64,000 nucleotides of DNA from Leptospira limi. Its GTDB lineage: Bacteria; Spirochaetota; Leptospiria; Leptospirales; Leptospiraceae. Of this stretch, positions 1 through 9,920 are shown piece by piece. The notes beneath the pieces are model-generated. The model had not been told where the DNA came from. It made no database searches and saw only the letters and a list, made by a program, of their open reading frames with translations. Each line of letters opens with the position of its first letter. The first letter of the stretch is position 1. Location of the stretch: NCBI RefSeq assembly GCF_026151395.1, contig NZ_JAMQPV010000003.1, positions 248,001-312,000 on the forward strand. Direction: 5' to 3'. The translations under genes were made by a program, and so were the position numbers.

Positions 1-918
1 AGAATTTGATTTAGGTAACTTTCTTTCGTAATGTCGACAATACGATTTATTTTTTTAGTCCTTCTATCAAACTGAAGGTAAGATCCATACCGACTTTCCC
101 ATCCAGACGAATCATATCGATTTCCATAGAAACCAATGGGTTCATTAAGGTTATGATGTGGGAAGGATATGTATCCTAAATGAAAGTTTGGAATTTGTCT
201 CTTTGATTCAGTAATCAATTCATCAATGGAATTTCTATGGCTCCAAAGTTGATGGATAATGATTTCCTTAGGCTCACTCCTAATGAATGTATCGCGAATG
301 CTCCACCAAGCACCGGTGACTGCCAAAATAAAATGAAACCATATAAAATTGATACCGACAAACTTGTGTAAATCGGAAAACAAGATCTGAAAACTTTCTT
401 TCCATCGAAACCGAAATAAACTAAACCAAAATCGTTTGTATAATTTGATTCCCGTTATCACGAGTAAAAAATATACAATTGCAATACAACCTACTATAAA
501 ATATCCAAGTTTCCCCAAAAATAAACTATAATGTAATACTAAGACAAATCCATAAAAACTATCACTACGATCTTCTTTTAACGCACCAACGATCTTTCCA
601 TTGTAAGGATCAAGTAAATACACAACTTCCTTACTTGGAATGTTTGTGTCATGAAACCATATTTGGTCTGGTTGGTCTAATAGATCGGAAACCAACCATC
701 CTGAGATACTCCCCTCAGGCAATTGCGGAACAAGTTGTTGGTAAAGACCATCAAATGAAAGTCTATGCACTTGTAAGGGAATTTGAATGGGAGTAAACAA
801 CGATTGGATTTCTTTCCCATAAACAAGTAAGGATCCTGTGATCCCAATCACGAGTAAAAAACTAGATCCAATCATTCCGAGAACCAAATGGAGTTGGTAA
901 AAACGTTTTGCTTTCAAT
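1..918 (-). CDS. PepSY-associated TM helix protein (3' end outside window)
   Basis: I read this reading frame directly from the minus strand; it stays open to the window edge, so the C-terminus is missing. The start is a TTG at 918: an in-frame stop lies four codons upstream, no ATG occurs in between, and an AGGA sits about 8 nt before it. The first helix contains VLGMIGSSFLLVIGITGSLL, followed by a soluble loop with YLLDPYNGKIVGAL, then further helices with LHYSLFLGK and FHFILAVTGAWW. This layout matches the PepSY_TM family of inner-membrane proteins, which are often linked to iron/siderophore reduction or peptidase regulation. The exact role here is unknown. It is divergent from the permease at 1073. 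Confidence 0.75.
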
Positions 919-1072
919 GGTTTTTCCTATGCACTGATTTTTCCATAATATTGAGATTAGGTCTCATTATCAATTAACTTCTTACATAGGATTCTTTCTG
1001 ATTTTACTTTTTTTACTCATCGTTAAAATACACTTTCTGCTCTGTTAGGAACCGGGCAACTTACACATAACT

Positions 1073-2239
1073 ATGTGGAAACAAAAGGATTTTGCCTTCA
1101 ATCGGAATGAGATAGCAGGTGCTTTCGGCGATATTGGAACTGATTTTCCAATTCTCATTGCAATGATTTTGGCAGCAGGACTTCATGCTCCCAGTGTTTT
1201 CATTGTATTTGGTTGTATGCAAATACTAACAGGCATTATCTATAAAAGACCAATGCCTGTCCAACCACTGAAAGCAATGGCAACCATTGTAATTACGGGA
1301 AAAATTGCAGGCCCCATCGTGTTAGGTGGAGGTTTAAGCATTGGAATCCTAATGTTGTTTTTTTCAGCAACGGGAATACTTGAAAAAATTGCTAAACTTG
1401 TTCCTAAGTCTGTAATCAGAGGTTTACAACTTGGTTTAGGAATTAGTTTGAGTATGCTTGCCTTCAAAGAATATATCCCATCTGAAAGTACCAAAGGTTA
1501 TATTTTGGCTGGAATATCATTTCTGTTTATCATTCTACTGATCGATAACCGAAAGATTCCTGCTTCATTAGTTGTCATCCTTTTTGGATTTTTTTATTCG
1601 TTATTCTTTCATTTCGATACATATACAAAATTTTCAAAATTTGAAATCAATCTACCAATTATACACGTACCAAATTTTGAAATGATCTTAAAGGGATTTA
1701 TATTATTAACACTACCTCAAATTCCTTTATCCATTGGGAATTCAATCCTTGCCACAAAACAAATATCAGATGATTTATTCCCAAACAAAAAACCAATTAC
1801 AATTAAAAAGATTGGTTTTTCTTATTCTATTATGAATTTGATTTCACCATTTTTTAGCGGGATACCTTGTTGTCATGGTGCCGGTGGGATGGTAGGTCAC
1901 TATACATTTGGAGGTAGGACAGGAGTTTCTGTTTTACTGTATGGTTTGTTTTATCTATTATCTGGAATGTTTCTGGGGAATGGAATCGAAATATTGATAA
2001 AGGCATTTCCTTTACCTATTTTAGGTACATTACTTTTTTTTGAATCATTATCACTTATTTTATTAATCAAAGACTCATTTCAAAACAGCAAAGAGTTTAT
2101 CATTGTGATTATGACAGGTTTACTTGCCAGTGGATTACCCTATGGATTTCTAATTGCGATGGTTGTTGGAACGAGTATCCACTATACATCTATTGGATTT
2201 AAAACTTTCACTTCCATTGGAGATAAAAACAGAAATTAA
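1073..2239 (+). CDS. MOT1-like molybdate/sulfate permease
   Basis: A 388-residue polytopic membrane protein. The N-terminal block around residues 12-25 (EIAGAFGDIGTDFPIL) and the PVQPLKAMA motif near residue 63 are hallmarks of the MFS_MOT1 / putative sulfate-molybdate transporter family. A second signature block near residues 218-232 (LPQIPLSIGNSILATK) and the GIPCCHGAGGMVGHYTFG block near 263-280 complete the pattern. It probably imports molybdate for the molybdenum cofactor needed by the adjacent nitrate reductase; a sulfate role cannot be excluded. It converges on the nitrate reductase gene with only about 30 bp between stops. No strong Shine-Dalgarno sequence precedes the ATG. Confidence 0.85.
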   Translation: MWKQKDFAFNRNEIAGAFGDIGTDFPILIAMILAAGLHAPSVFIVFGCMQILTGIIYKRPMPVQPLKAMATIVITGKIAGPIVLGGGLSIGILMLFFSATGILEKIAKLVPKSVIRGLQLGLGISLSMLAFKEYIPSESTKGYILAGISFLFIILLIDNRKIPASLVVILFGFFYSLFFHFDTYTKFSKFEINLPIIHVPNFEMILKGFILLTLPQIPLSIGNSILATKQISDDLFPNKKPITIKKIGFSYSIMNLISPFFSGIPCCHGAGGMVGHYTFGGRTGVSVLLYGLFYLLSGMFLGNGIEILIKAFPLPILGTLLFFESLSLILLIKDSFQNSKEFIIVIMTGLLASGLPYGFLIAMVVGTSIHYTSIGFKTFTSIGDKNRN

Positions 2240-2271
2240 AATCCATTCAAAAAGATAAAATAATGAATCTT

Positions 2272-5200
2272 CTAAGATGATGAATTGGAAACCATATTTT
2301 TAATGATCTGACTCACTTCTGGCCTGCAACTTCCGCAACCAGTCCCAGCTCCCGTTTTTTCCATTACTTCTGCTAAATTTTTAGCGCCGCAAAGAATTTC
2401 ATCTTCGATATTCCCTTTCCCAACGCCATTACAGGAACAAACCAAGGCACCTTTTGGCGGTTTGGCGGTTGAAATGCTAGATAAAAGTTGGTTTCGTTTC
2501 TCTCCTAACTCTAATCCTGAAGCGATCAGATTTTTATATTCTACAAATTCCGATTTATCACCAACAAGAATAGCACCGACCAGTTTGTCACCTTTTACGA
2601 TACATTTTTTGTATTTACGTCTTTTCCGATCGAGGAAAACGATTTCTTCATATTCATCTGTTAAATTCTCAAATTGAATGCCTGGTAAACGAAGAGAAAC
2701 AAGTTCTAAACCTGGAATTTTCAAAAGATTCGAATGTAAAGACCCCGAATATGTTTGGAACTGGTAACCATAAATATGGTTCGCTGCTACTTTTGCTTGT
2801 TCTTCAGCGGCAAGTACCGTTCCATAAACACCTGATGTATGTTCTGCGACTTCACCAATTGCATATATATCAGGATCTGATGTTTGTAAAAATTCATTCA
2901 CTTTTATGCCTTCGCCAATTTCGATACCAATCTCTTTTGCTAAAACCAAATTAGGATTAGTCCCCATCGCATAAACGATTCCATCAGGATAAAGTTTTTT
3001 TCCGTCCTTTAATTCAACATAAGTGACTCGATCGTATCCATGTACTTTTTTAATTTCAGAATTGAATAACACTTCAATTCCACGGCTTTCAATTTCTTCT
3101 TTCAAAATTTCACAAGCAACAACATCCAATTGTTTGGACATCAATCGATTTGTGCGAACAAGTACAGTCACTTTGACACCCAGAGACTTAAGTGCTGAAG
3201 CAAGTTCCAATCCAAGTAATCCACCGCCAACAATTAAAGCATAAGAATCAGGGACAAAAAAACCTTTGATTTTATCAGCATCTGTTTTTGCTCTTAAACT
3301 AAATATACCTACCATGGATGGAGAAATTGATTTTGGAATTTGAGGACTACTCCCTGTTGCTATGATTAATTTTTGATAGGAATAAACATTTCCCATCGAA
3401 TCCTTAACAATTTTTGCTTCAGGTAAAATTTCTGTTACGCAGGTTGAAGTATGTAACTCAATCTCCCAATTCACAACTTCTTCTACACTGACACTAGCTA
3501 ACTCAATGAATTCTTTTTCTCCACTGATAAAGTCAGGTAATAAAATTCGATTGTATAATGGATTTTCTTCCTTACATAAAACAGTGATTTCATCTTCTGG
3601 ACAAAGTTCTTTGTAATGTTTGATAAATGCAGAAGTGCTATTGCCACCACCGATGATAAGGATTTTTTCTTTTTCTTTTTTATACGGAATGACCTTTACA
3701 GCTGATATCTTGAATCCAGGTTGTTTCGAAAAAGGGTCAAACTCTTTGTTTGTTAAATTATTGGCTCTAAAGGCATCATTCTTATTTTTTTTCCCCCAAT
3801 GCATCGGTAAAAATACAGTTCCCATTTTGATAGAATCTGTGAGTTTCGCTTTCACACGAACACGTCCTCTTTCATTCAGAACTTCAACAATACTACCATC
3901 AATAACCCCAAGTTCATTCGCATCTTTTGGATGGATTTCAAGGTAAGGCTCCGATTTGTGTTCCATTAGTTTTCGAACTTTGCCAGTCCTCGTCATCGTG
4001 TGCCATTGGTCTCGGATTCTACCTGTAGTAAGGATCAAAGGATATGCCTCAGATGTTTTTTCTGAAGTATCTTCTGGTGTGACATCAAAAATCTTAGCTT
4101 TGCCATTAGGACGATAAAATATGTGATCTGTAAATAATCGAGGAGTTCCATCCAAACTATTTTTAGGAAAAGGCCATTGCACCGATCTCTTTTTATTTAA
4201 TATCGAATAATCTAATCCACTAATATCGATACTTGTACCTTCCGTTAAAGCACAATGTTCCAAAAATACATCTTCTTCTGTTTTGTATGAGAAAAAAGAA
4301 CCAAAACCCATCTTGGTTGCAAATTTTTGGATGATCCAAGTATCAGCCATCGCTTCGCCAGGAGGTTCTATAATTTTGGATAAGTAAGTCACCCTACGAT
4401 CTGAATTTGTCATCGTACCTTGTTTTTCAGCCCATCCTGCTGCTGGTAAAACATAGTCAGCATATGGGATGGCTGCAGAACTCATCGAAATATCCTGTAC
4501 AATCACAAGTTCTGCCTCACGTAACCCTTGTTCTACCATCCTAGCATCTGGCAAACTCGTAGTCGGATTTGTGCATATGATCCAAACTGCTTTCATTTTA
4601 CCTGATTTTAGATTTTCGAACATTTCAACCGCAGTATAACCTGGTTTACTTTGGATTGTATCTTCAGCGATGTTCCAGAATCTTTCTACTTCCTTCCGAT
4701 GAAGAGGATTACTTAGGTCACGGTGTGCAGGTAATAAATTACAAAGGCCTCCTACTTCTCTACCACCCATTGCATTTGGTTGGCCAGTCAAAGAAAAAGG
4801 CCCTGATCCTGGTTTTCCAATTTTGCCTGTGATCAGAGATAAATTGAGCAGAGCTAAATTTTTATTCACCCCGATCACACTCTGATTCAATCCCATTGCC
4901 CATAATGACAAAAATCCTTTTGCTTCATGGATGTACTTGGCTGCTAACTCAATCTCGAACAAAGGAATGCCACAAGTATTGGCAGCATCTTGTAAATCAA
5001 ACGATCTTAGAAAAACATTTAATCCATCAAAACCTTCGGTGTGAGATTCGATAAACTCGTTTTCGATCCAATTGTTATCGATTAATATTTTGGCAATTGC
5101 GTGGAAGAGATAAATATCAGTCCCAGGATGGATTTGTAAATGTAAATCAGCATCCTCGCAAGTATCAGTTTTTCTTGGGTCTACTACGATAAGTTTTGTA

Positions 5201-5790
5201 TTGGGAAAATTCTTTTTTTGTGCTTCTATCCTTCTAAATAAAATTGGATGGCACCAAGCTGGGTTTGCACCCGCAATGAGGAAACAATCGGCAAGTTCAA
5301 TGTCTTCGTACGAAACAGGTACACTATCTTCACCTAACGCCATCTTGTATCCCACAACGGCAGAACTCATACAGAGTCGAGAATTGGTATCGATGTTATT
5401 ACTTCCAATAAACCCTTTGATTAATTTATTGATAATATAATATTCTTCTGTTAATAATTGACCTGATACATAAAACCCAACTGAATCTGGACCATGTGCT
5501 TTGATGATTTGTTTGAACTTATCACTGATTCCATCCAATGCTTCATCCCACGAAATTCTAGAGAGATCCGAAGTTCTGTTTGCCCTTTGCATCGGAACCA
5601 AAATCCGATCACTTCGATCCATCACAGTATAGTGTAGGTTTCTCCCTTTTGAACAAAGTAAACCCAAATTGGCCGGGTGTTCTTTGTCCCCTTCGATTCG
5701 AATTTCATTTTTTTCTAATTTTTCGACAAGGACACCACAACCAACACCACAATAAGAACAAGTAGAAGGATAGGTTTCTGTAGTCTGCAC
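2272..5790 (-). CDS. nasA: Assimilatory nitrate reductase fused to FAD/NAD(P)H reductase and BFD domain
   Basis: A 1172-residue fusion enzyme. Residues 11-46 carry the [4Fe-4S] ligands of the molybdopterin oxidoreductase family (C11-x2-C14-x3-C18 ... C46). The MopB catalytic domain follows to about 540, then a molybdopterin dinucleotide-binding domain (TTGRIRDQWHTMTRTGK, about 590-700). From about 710 a pyridine nucleotide-disulfide oxidoreductase module starts (ILIIGGGNSTSAF; second Rossmann motif IVGGGLLGLELA; YAIGEVAEH). The tail is a BFD-type [2Fe-2S] domain with C1118, C1120, C1152 and C1155. The diaphorase part is usually a separate subunit (NasB/NasC), so this protein could reduce nitrate to nitrite directly with NAD(P)H. 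It starts at GTG 5790: the iron-sulfur motif begins ten codons later, and an in-frame stop lies just upstream. Divergent from nirB; expressed from a sigma-54-like promoter (5802-5817). Confidence 0.92.
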   Translation of the reverse strand: MQTTETYPSTCSYCGVGCGVLVEKLEKNEIRIEGDKEHPANLGLLCSKGRNLHYTVMDRSDRILVPMQRANRTSDLSRISWDEALDGISDKFKQIIKAHGPDSVGFYVSGQLLTEEYYIINKLIKGFIGSNNIDTNSRLCMSSAVVGYKMALGEDSVPVSYEDIELADCFLIAGANPAWCHPILFRRIEAQKKNFPNTKLIVVDPRKTDTCEDADLHLQIHPGTDIYLFHAIAKILIDNNWIENEFIESHTEGFDGLNVFLRSFDLQDAANTCGIPLFEIELAAKYIHEAKGFLSLWAMGLNQSVIGVNKNLALLNLSLITGKIGKPGSGPFSLTGQPNAMGGREVGGLCNLLPAHRDLSNPLHRKEVERFWNIAEDTIQSKPGYTAVEMFENLKSGKMKAVWIICTNPTTSLPDARMVEQGLREAELVIVQDISMSSAAIPYADYVLPAAGWAEKQGTMTNSDRRVTYLSKIIEPPGEAMADTWIIQKFATKMGFGSFFSYKTEEDVFLEHCALTEGTSIDISGLDYSILNKKRSVQWPFPKNSLDGTPRLFTDHIFYRPNGKAKIFDVTPEDTSEKTSEAYPLILTTGRIRDQWHTMTRTGKVRKLMEHKSEPYLEIHPKDANELGVIDGSIVEVLNERGRVRVKAKLTDSIKMGTVFLPMHWGKKNKNDAFRANNLTNKEFDPFSKQPGFKISAVKVIPYKKEKEKILIIGGGNSTSAFIKHYKELCPEDEITVLCKEENPLYNRILLPDFISGEKEFIELASVSVEEVVNWEIELHTSTCVTEILPEAKIVKDSMGNVYSYQKLIIATGSSPQIPKSISPSMVGIFSLRAKTDADKIKGFFVPDSYALIVGGGLLGLELASALKSLGVKVTVLVRTNRLMSKQLDVVACEILKEEIESRGIEVLFNSEIKKVHGYDRVTYVELKDGKKLYPDGIVYAMGTNPNLVLAKEIGIEIGEGIKVNEFLQTSDPDIYAIGEVAEHTSGVYGTVLAAEEQAKVAANHIYGYQFQTYSGSLHSNLLKIPGLELVSLRLPGIQFENLTDEYEEIVFLDRKRRKYKKCIVKGDKLVGAILVGDKSEFVEYKNLIASGLELGEKRNQLLSSISTAKPPKGALVCSCNGVGKGNIEDEILCGAKNLAEVMEKTGAGTGCGSCRPEVSQIIKNMVSNSSS

Positions 5791-5801
5791 AAAAGAAAGT
5801 C

Positions 5802-5817
5802 AGCAATATTTATGCCA
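5802..5817 (-). promoter_or_regulatory. Sigma-54 promoter of the nitrate reductase gene
   Basis: On the minus strand the sequence is TGGCATAAATATTGCT: GG and GC separated by exactly 10 nt, with TGGCA and TTGCT matching the -24/-12 consensus. The predicted start of transcription falls at about 5791, immediately before the GTG codon at 5790, so the transcript would be leaderless or nearly so. No -35/-10 pair as convincing was seen. Confidence 0.65.
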
Positions 5818-5922
5818 AATGCTGAAAATTTCATAAAATTGCTTACACAAAGAAGAATATTCTTAAAATCTCAATAAAACCCAACCAATTGTAACAATCC
5901 ATACAGAGACAAACGATCATTT

Positions 5923-5937
5923 CGTACGTATTGTACA
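5923..5937. promoter_or_regulatory. Candidate activator-binding site, nas/nir
   Basis: CGTACGTATTGTACA is a degenerate palindrome. With its flanks (TCGTACGTATTGTACACA) it matches 14 of 18 positions of the site upstream of the nitrate transporter at 12040-12054. It lies about 106 bp from the minus-strand and 194 bp from the plus-strand sigma-54 -24 elements, a normal enhancer distance for both directions. Confidence 0.55.
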
Positions 5938-6130
5938 CATTTTGCTGCTAGATTCATGAAACAATCGAACTCCAAATCCGAAACTATCGAATCATTCGGC
6001 CAAAAAAGAAGATAGTTTTTCATTTGTTTATAATGGATTTCGAATATTCTAACAAATTATGGACATTTTGTATAAATATCTTACGAATCTTCTCTCATTA
6101 AGACCTTTTTTTAAACTAGATGCCTTTCTT

Positions 6131-6146
6131 AGGTACACTTCGTGCA
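6131..6146 (+). promoter_or_regulatory. Sigma-54 promoter of nirB operon
   Basis: AGGTACACTTCGTGCA has GG (6132-6133) and GC (6144-6145) separated by exactly 10 nt. The -24 half is a fair match to the consensus, the -12 half weaker (GTGCA rather than TTGCA). Predicted transcription start is near 6157, giving a leader of about 50 nt to the ATG at 6210. Confidence 0.5.
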
Positions 6147-6209
6147 TGAATGGATAGAAAGTTATCGTGATTGGTAACTTTAGTTTCGATTCCTGGGTTA
6201 GGTACAGTC

Positions 6210-8729
6210 ATGATCAAGCGGAAGTTAGTTGTTATTGGAAATGGTATGGTGGGTCACAGATTCTGTGAAAAACTCGTGGAATATGGCGGGACTGACAAAT
6301 TTGAAATTACAGTGCTCGGTGAAGAACCAAGACGCGCTTATGACCGTGTCCATCTTTCAGAATACTTTGCCAACCGTTCTGCCGATACATTGTATCTTTC
6401 TGCCCCTGATTGGTATCGAAGTAACGGAATCAAATTATTATTATCAGAACCAGCTGTATCCTTAGATACCGTTCGGAGAAAACTAGTCACAAGTTTAGGT
6501 ACGGAATTAGATTTTGATGAATTGATTTTTGCAACTGGTTCATCTCCTTTTATTCCACCTCTTGAAGGTTTAAACAAAGAAGGTGTTTTTGTTTACCGAA
6601 CCATAGAAGATTTAGAAGAAACATTAGAATATAGTAAAAAAATAAAAAAAGCTGCAGTACTCGGTGGAGGTTTGCTGGGTTTAGAAGCAGCGAAGGCACT
6701 TGTTGATTTAGGGAAAGAAACTCATGTCATCGAATTTGCTCCGAGACTTATGCCACGCCAATTGGACGAAGGAGGAGCTTCCATCTTAAAATCAAAAATT
6801 GAAGAAATTGGTGTTGAAATCCATTTAAACAAACAAACAGAAAAAGTTTTGGGAGACAAAAAAATTGAAGGTTTTGCCTTTAAAGATGGAGGAACTTTAG
6901 ATTTCGATTTATTAATAGTCTCTGCGGGGATTCGTCCAAGAGATGAATTGGCAAAAGAAGCAGGTATCTCAGTTGGTGAACGCGGCGGTATCATTGTCGA
7001 TGATGGAATGGGAACCAATGTCTATGGAATTTATGCAATCGGTGAAGTTGCACTCCACAGAAACTTTATCTACGGTCTTGTGGCTCCTGGTTATGAGATG
7101 GCTGAAACACTAGCATTTAATCTTTGCAGCCCAGGGAATAAGCCAAAAGTATATTCTGGATCCGATCTTTCCACTAAACTAAAGTTAATTGGTGTCGAAG
7201 TGGCTTCATTTGGAGATGCACTAGGACAAAATGAACATTTACCAATCGTGTTTAAAAATCCAAGGAGTGGAGTCTATAAAAAACTTGTTATATCTCCTGA
7301 TGGAAAGTATTTACTCGGTGGAATCCTTGTTGGGGATGCAAAGGCTTATGGCAATTTATTATCTTTTTATCTCAACAAAATGGAATTACCAGAAGAACCA
7401 GAAACATTAATTGTTGGATCTGTCTCTTCTGAAAATCTTTTTGGAGCTGATACCCTTCCTGATGAAGCAAAAATTTGTTCCTGCAATAATGTATCCAAAG
7501 GAGATATCTTAACGGCAATCCGAGAGAAGGAATGTTTCGATATCACAAGTCTTAAAAATTGTTCCAAAGCTGGCAGTGGTTGTGGTGGCTGTTTGCCCCA
7601 AGTGAATTCTATACTCAAAGCAGAATTAAAAACACAAGGAAAAGTAGTAACGGAACACCTTTGCGAACACTTTAAATTTTCAAGGAAAGAACTTTACCAA
7701 GTCATCAAAGTAAGATCATTAAAGTCGTTTCCAGATGCGATCAAAGAGATAGGGAAAGGGAATGGTTGTGAAATTTGTAAACCGGCAGTTGCTTCCATCA
7801 TTGCTAGTATATGGAATGAACCGATTTTAAAACACAGAGAAATCCAAGACACAAACGATAAGTATTTAGCCAACATCCAAAGAGGAGGTACATATTCAGT
7901 AGTACCAAGGATCCCAGGTGGCGAAATCACTCCGGATAAACTCATTGTCATTGGCGATGTTGCAAAAAAGTACAATTTGTACTGTAAAATTACGGGTGGA
8001 CAACGAATTGATTTGTTAGGTGCCAGGATTGACCAACTTCCTTCTATCTGGAAAGATTTGGTGGAACATGGATTTGAAAGTGGACATGCCTATGGGAAAT
8101 CAATGCGTACAGTTAAAAGTTGTGTTGGTTCTACTTGGTGTCGATTTGGTGTACAAGACAGTACCTCGTTTGCGATCAAATTAGAAGAACGTTACAAAGG
8201 AATACGAGCTCCCCATAAATTAAAATGTGGGGTATCTGGCTGTATTCGTGAATGTGCAGAAGCTCGTGGCAAGGATTTTGGAATCATCGCAACCGAAAGA
8301 GGATGGAATTTATACATCGGTGGCAATGGTGGAGTCAATCCAAAACATGCAATTCTCTTTGCAGAAGATTTGGATGAAGATACATGCATCAAGTACATTG
8401 ATCGTTATATGATGTTTTATATCAGAACAGCTGATAAATTAATGAGAACTTCTACATGGTTAGAGCAGTTAGAAGGTGGAATTGAGTATTTAAAAGACGT
8501 TGTGATCAACGATCGTCTTGGAATCAACTCCCAGTTAGATGAAGAAATGAAACATCTAGTCAATACTTATCATTGTGAATGGAAAGATGTTGTTGAAGAT
8601 CCTGAAAAACAAAAAAAATTCAAACACTTTGTCAATAGTAGCGAAACAGATCCAAACATACAATTCACAGAAGAACGTGGACAAATTAGACCAATAGATT
8701 GGATTGAAAAAGACCTCGTAAAATCATAA
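6210..8729 (+). CDS. nirB: Assimilatory nitrite reductase [NAD(P)H], large subunit
   Basis: An 839-residue siroheme enzyme reducing nitrite to ammonia in the cytoplasm. It opens with an FAD-binding Rossmann motif (VVIGNGMVGHRF), then a NAD-binding motif (AVLGGGLLGLEAA) and YAIGEVALH. Next come a BFD-type [2Fe-2S] domain (ICSCNN ... GSGCGGC) and a second BFD-like block (GNGCEIC). The C-terminal nitrite/sulfite reductase domain carries the siroheme/[4Fe-4S] cysteines in CVGSTWCRFG and CGVSGCIREC. I chose ATG 6210 because an AGG lies 8 nt upstream and the Rossmann strand begins right after it; an upstream TTG at 6171 is possible. First gene of nirB-nirD-cobA-moaCB-moeA. Confidence 0.95.
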   Translation: MIKRKLVVIGNGMVGHRFCEKLVEYGGTDKFEITVLGEEPRRAYDRVHLSEYFANRSADTLYLSAPDWYRSNGIKLLLSEPAVSLDTVRRKLVTSLGTELDFDELIFATGSSPFIPPLEGLNKEGVFVYRTIEDLEETLEYSKKIKKAAVLGGGLLGLEAAKALVDLGKETHVIEFAPRLMPRQLDEGGASILKSKIEEIGVEIHLNKQTEKVLGDKKIEGFAFKDGGTLDFDLLIVSAGIRPRDELAKEAGISVGERGGIIVDDGMGTNVYGIYAIGEVALHRNFIYGLVAPGYEMAETLAFNLCSPGNKPKVYSGSDLSTKLKLIGVEVASFGDALGQNEHLPIVFKNPRSGVYKKLVISPDGKYLLGGILVGDAKAYGNLLSFYLNKMELPEEPETLIVGSVSSENLFGADTLPDEAKICSCNNVSKGDILTAIREKECFDITSLKNCSKAGSGCGGCLPQVNSILKAELKTQGKVVTEHLCEHFKFSRKELYQVIKVRSLKSFPDAIKEIGKGNGCEICKPAVASIIASIWNEPILKHREIQDTNDKYLANIQRGGTYSVVPRIPGGEITPDKLIVIGDVAKKYNLYCKITGGQRIDLLGARIDQLPSIWKDLVEHGFESGHAYGKSMRTVKSCVGSTWCRFGVQDSTSFAIKLEERYKGIRAPHKLKCGVSGCIRECAEARGKDFGIIATERGWNLYIGGNGGVNPKHAILFAEDLDEDTCIKYIDRYMMFYIRTADKLMRTSTWLEQLEGGIEYLKDVVINDRLGINSQLDEEMKHLVNTYHCEWKDVVEDPEKQKKFKHFVNSSETDPNIQFTEERGQIRPIDWIEKDLVKS

Positions 8730-8742
8730 AGGAGACGTACTC

Positions 8743-9123
8743 ATGTTAGCAAATCAAAATACAAAAGAAAAAGTATTCATTGGTCCAGTTTCAGACTTTG
8801 AAAAAGAAGGTGGAGTCAGTGCAAAAATCGGGAACAAACAAGTTGCGATTTTTTACTTTGAGTCGAGAAATGAATGGTATGCTTGTGATAATGCATGCCC
8901 TCACACAGGTGATATGGTTTTATCTAGAGGTTTACTTGGAGATACCAACGGGGAAGCAAAAGTTGTTTGCCCACTTCACAAACGAAACTTTTCTCTTCAA
9001 TCAGGTGAGTGTTTGAATGACGAAAACTTAAAAATCAATTTATACACTGTCATAGTAGAAAATGGTTCTGTCTTTTTGGAAATGGAATCAACTCTCTCTC
9101 GCCAACTTGGTGTCTCACCATGA
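8743..9123 (+). CDS. nirD: Nitrite reductase small subunit, Rieske type
   Basis: A 126-residue partner of NirB, preceded by a strong AAAGGAGA ribosome binding site 13 nt after the nirB stop. It contains a complete Rieske ligand set, ACPHTGD and CPLHK. E. coli-type NirD keeps the fold but lacks these ligands, so this subunit probably does bind a [2Fe-2S] cluster. The stop codon overlaps the ATG of the next gene (ATGA). Confidence 0.92.
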   Translation: MLANQNTKEKVFIGPVSDFEKEGGVSAKIGNKQVAIFYFESRNEWYACDNACPHTGDMVLSRGLLGDTNGEAKVVCPLHKRNFSLQSGECLNDENLKINLYTVIVENGSVFLEMESTLSRQLGVSP

Positions 9124-9911
9124 ATGCCGCCATACCAACTGAAAAACGAGGAAAAGTATTCCTTGTGGGAGCAGGACCTGGAGATCCAGAGTTACTCACC
9201 ATCAAAGCATTAAAAATTCTGAGAAAAGCAGATATTGTTTTTTATGATGATTTAGTTTCACCTCGGATCCTTGGAGTGTGTAGGAAAAGGATTCAGATGG
9301 TTTATGTAGGGAAACGATCGGGAATTCATAGTTGTCTACAAGAGGATATCAATCAAAAACTCATCCAAGCAACACATGATCATCATACTATTGTTAGATT
9401 AAAAGGTGGAGATCCTTCAATTTTCGGTAGGGTCGGTGAAGAGGTTGCATCAATCCTCCAAGAAGGAATCCAATGTGAAATTGTGGCAGGAATCACAACT
9501 GCGTCTGGTGTTGCATCTTCACTTGGTTTCCCTTTAACACATAGAGATTATGCAAGGGAAATTCTATTTTTATCAGGTCACAAAAAAGAAGGAGTCAATT
9601 CTGATTCCTTTCAAAACGTAAACTGTATCGGGAAAACCATTATCATTTATATGGGTTTAAATTCACTTGGAACGATTGTTTCCGAACTTATCAATTCGGG
9701 AAATTCAAAAGAAACAAAAATGGCTGTGATTCAAAATGCCACCTTAGAATCGGAACGAGTTTTTACAGGGAATCTGGAAACAATGGAATCCATAGTAGAG
9801 GAAAACAATGTGAAGTCACCTGCGATCATCGTCGTTGGAGAGATTGTTCGATTTTATGAAGAAATAAAAACATTAAAAAATGACTGTGCTTCAATTCTAT
9901 CTCCAATATAA
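9120..9911 (+). CDS. cobA: Uroporphyrinogen-III C-methyltransferase
   Basis: A 263-residue SAM-dependent methyltransferase making precorrin-2, the branch point to siroheme and cobalamin. The P1 motif (VGAGPGDPELLTIKA) and the P2 region VRLKGGDPSIFGR are typical of SUMT. It lacks the CysG dehydrogenase/ferrochelatase domain, so the last siroheme steps must be encoded elsewhere. Its location behind nirBD, with a 4-nt overlap, points to supplying siroheme for NirB. Confidence 0.93.
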   Translation: MNAAIPTEKRGKVFLVGAGPGDPELLTIKALKILRKADIVFYDDLVSPRILGVCRKRIQMVYVGKRSGIHSCLQEDINQKLIQATHDHHTIVRLKGGDPSIFGRVGEEVASILQEGIQCEIVAGITTASGVASSLGFPLTHRDYAREILFLSGHKKEGVNSDSFQNVNCIGKTIIIYMGLNSLGTIVSELINSGNSKETKMAVIQNATLESERVFTGNLETMESIVEENNVKSPAIIVVGEIVRFYEEIKTLKNDCASILSPI

Positions 9912-9920
9912 GGGATAGGA

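Larger units (their letters stand above)
5818..6209. promoter_or_regulatory. Divergent nas/nir control region
   Basis: About 400 bp of A/T-rich non-coding DNA between the divergent nitrate and nitrite reductase genes. It holds the sigma-54 element for nirB, a central palindromic operator (5923-5937), and a smaller odd palindrome ATTGTAACAAT (5888-5898). No ORF, RNA gene or repeat is otherwise apparent. Confidence 0.6.
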
